DNA of 64,000 nucleotides, from contig NZ_JAFNMJ010000004.1 in the NCBI RefSeq assembly GCF_026537325.1, positions 95,997 to 159,996 on the forward strand, read 5' to 3'. This document shows positions 63,596-64,000 of this stretch, one piece after another. A model generated the notes under the pieces. That model had not been told where the DNA came from. It did not search any database and was given only the letters and a program-made list of their open reading frames with translations. Each line of letters starts with the position of its first letter. Positions within the stretch are counted from its first letter, which is position 1. Both the position numbers and the translations under genes were made by a program. The DNA is from Bifidobacterium sp. B4142 (GTDB taxonomy: Bacteria; Actinomycetota; Actinomycetes; Actinomycetales; Bifidobacteriaceae).

Positions 63596-64000
63596 CACGC
63601 TATTGATAAGCAATGGTTGCCTCGTCGCACGCGCTCATCCGCATGGTGGAAATACTTCCTGCGAACGACTAAATCTACTAACATTAGGCCTTGAAGATAT
63701 TGGTATGAGCCTCGCTGAAGAGTGCACGGGGCTCCTGGATAGGCGAAGGCCGATGAAACGGGGAACATGTCGATGAAAGTCGACACGCCGTAAAAGCCCC
63801 GGAATCATTGGGTTCCTCCGATATTTTTGTATACCAATTTGCGGGACAACCTAAGTTCGTGTAGGTTTACTTCTTGCTGCCCGGCAGTGTTGAGTTCTCT
63901 TCGGAGGGCTTGGAATTGTTGGTGTGGTGGTGGTTTGAGAACTCAAGAGCGTGTTTGTGCTACTTATAGCTTTTTGATTGCCAGTCCGATGCCCGCCCGG
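63596..64000 (+). promoter_or_regulatory. Probable rRNA operon leader at the right edge
   Basis: The last 405 bp hold no gene. TTTGAGAACTCAA at 63934-63946, followed by GAGCGTGTTTGTG, matches the conserved antitermination (boxA-like) leader of actinobacterial pre-rRNA, and the run up to 64000 (TTGCCAGTCCGATGCCC) is consistent with the stretch just before 16S. A possible promoter is around TTGGGT and TATACC near 63810-63837. The 16S gene itself would begin beyond the window. Confidence 0.55.

Noticed and set aside
63451-63786. A minus-strand frame of 111 codons at the end of the S33 hydrolase
   Set aside because: It overlaps the catalytic His region of the hydrolase in antisense and has no supporting motif.

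Overview
The window looks like the replication-origin region of a high-GC actinobacterium, most probably a Bifidobacterium. The gene order rpmH/rnpA/yidD/yidC/khpB/rsmG/parA/parB to the left of dnaA, and dnaN/recF/dciA/gyrB/gyrA/DUF3566 to its right, is typical of that group. So are a MurJ carrying an actinobacterial pseudokinase tail, solute-binding-protein sugar transporters without their own ATPase, and many glycoside hydrolases. The species cannot be fixed from the sequence alone.

Left part (1-16.2 kb): the 3' end of a GHMP kinase (probably ispE), a LytR_C-domain membrane protein, and a large sortase-anchored surface protein built from two InlB_B-like/RCC1 beta-propeller halves. These are followed by cca on the minus strand. 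A translationally coupled plus-strand run then encodes a Nudix hydrolase, a DUF6049 membrane protein and MurJ-pseudokinase. An aminotransferase and a D-Ala-D-Ala-ligase-like gene come next.

Origin and centromere part (16.2-39.4 kb): AT-richer intergenic DNA surrounds trxB, parB, parA and rsmG. I find six near-perfect or perfect parS sites between 16.7 and 23.1 kb, two of them inside the parB coding sequence. A cluster of DnaA boxes lies just upstream of parA. The minus-strand operon rpmH-rnpA-yidD-yidC-khpB-rsmG and the plus-strand run dnaA-dnaN-recF-dciA-gyrB-gyrA diverge around the origin. The best oriC candidate is the 413-bp dnaA-dnaN gap, which has four consensus DnaA boxes, and three more boxes sit in the dnaA promoter region.

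Accessory right part (39.4-64 kb): a VanZ-RDD membrane protein, an EamA transporter, a LytTR/GHKL two-component system and a family-2 glycosyltransferase. A roughly 17-kb minus-strand carbohydrate locus follows (44.9-62.1 kb). In order of transcription it encodes a secreted, membrane-anchored clan GH-A-like glycosidase, a GH36 alpha-galactosidase, a binding protein with two permeases, a LacI regulator, a membrane-anchored GH3 with permuted domains, a conventional GH3, and a GtrA-like protein overlapping it. Matching LacI-type operators (GAnAACGTTnT) precede the secreted enzyme and the alpha-galactosidase, which suggests they are co-regulated. A plausible reading is that the surface enzyme releases an alpha-galactosyl oligosaccharide, the ABC system imports it, and intracellular GH36 and GH3 enzymes finish degradation. 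A proline-iminopeptidase-like hydrolase follows. The window ends in what looks like the leader of an rRNA operon whose 16S gene lies just beyond the edge.
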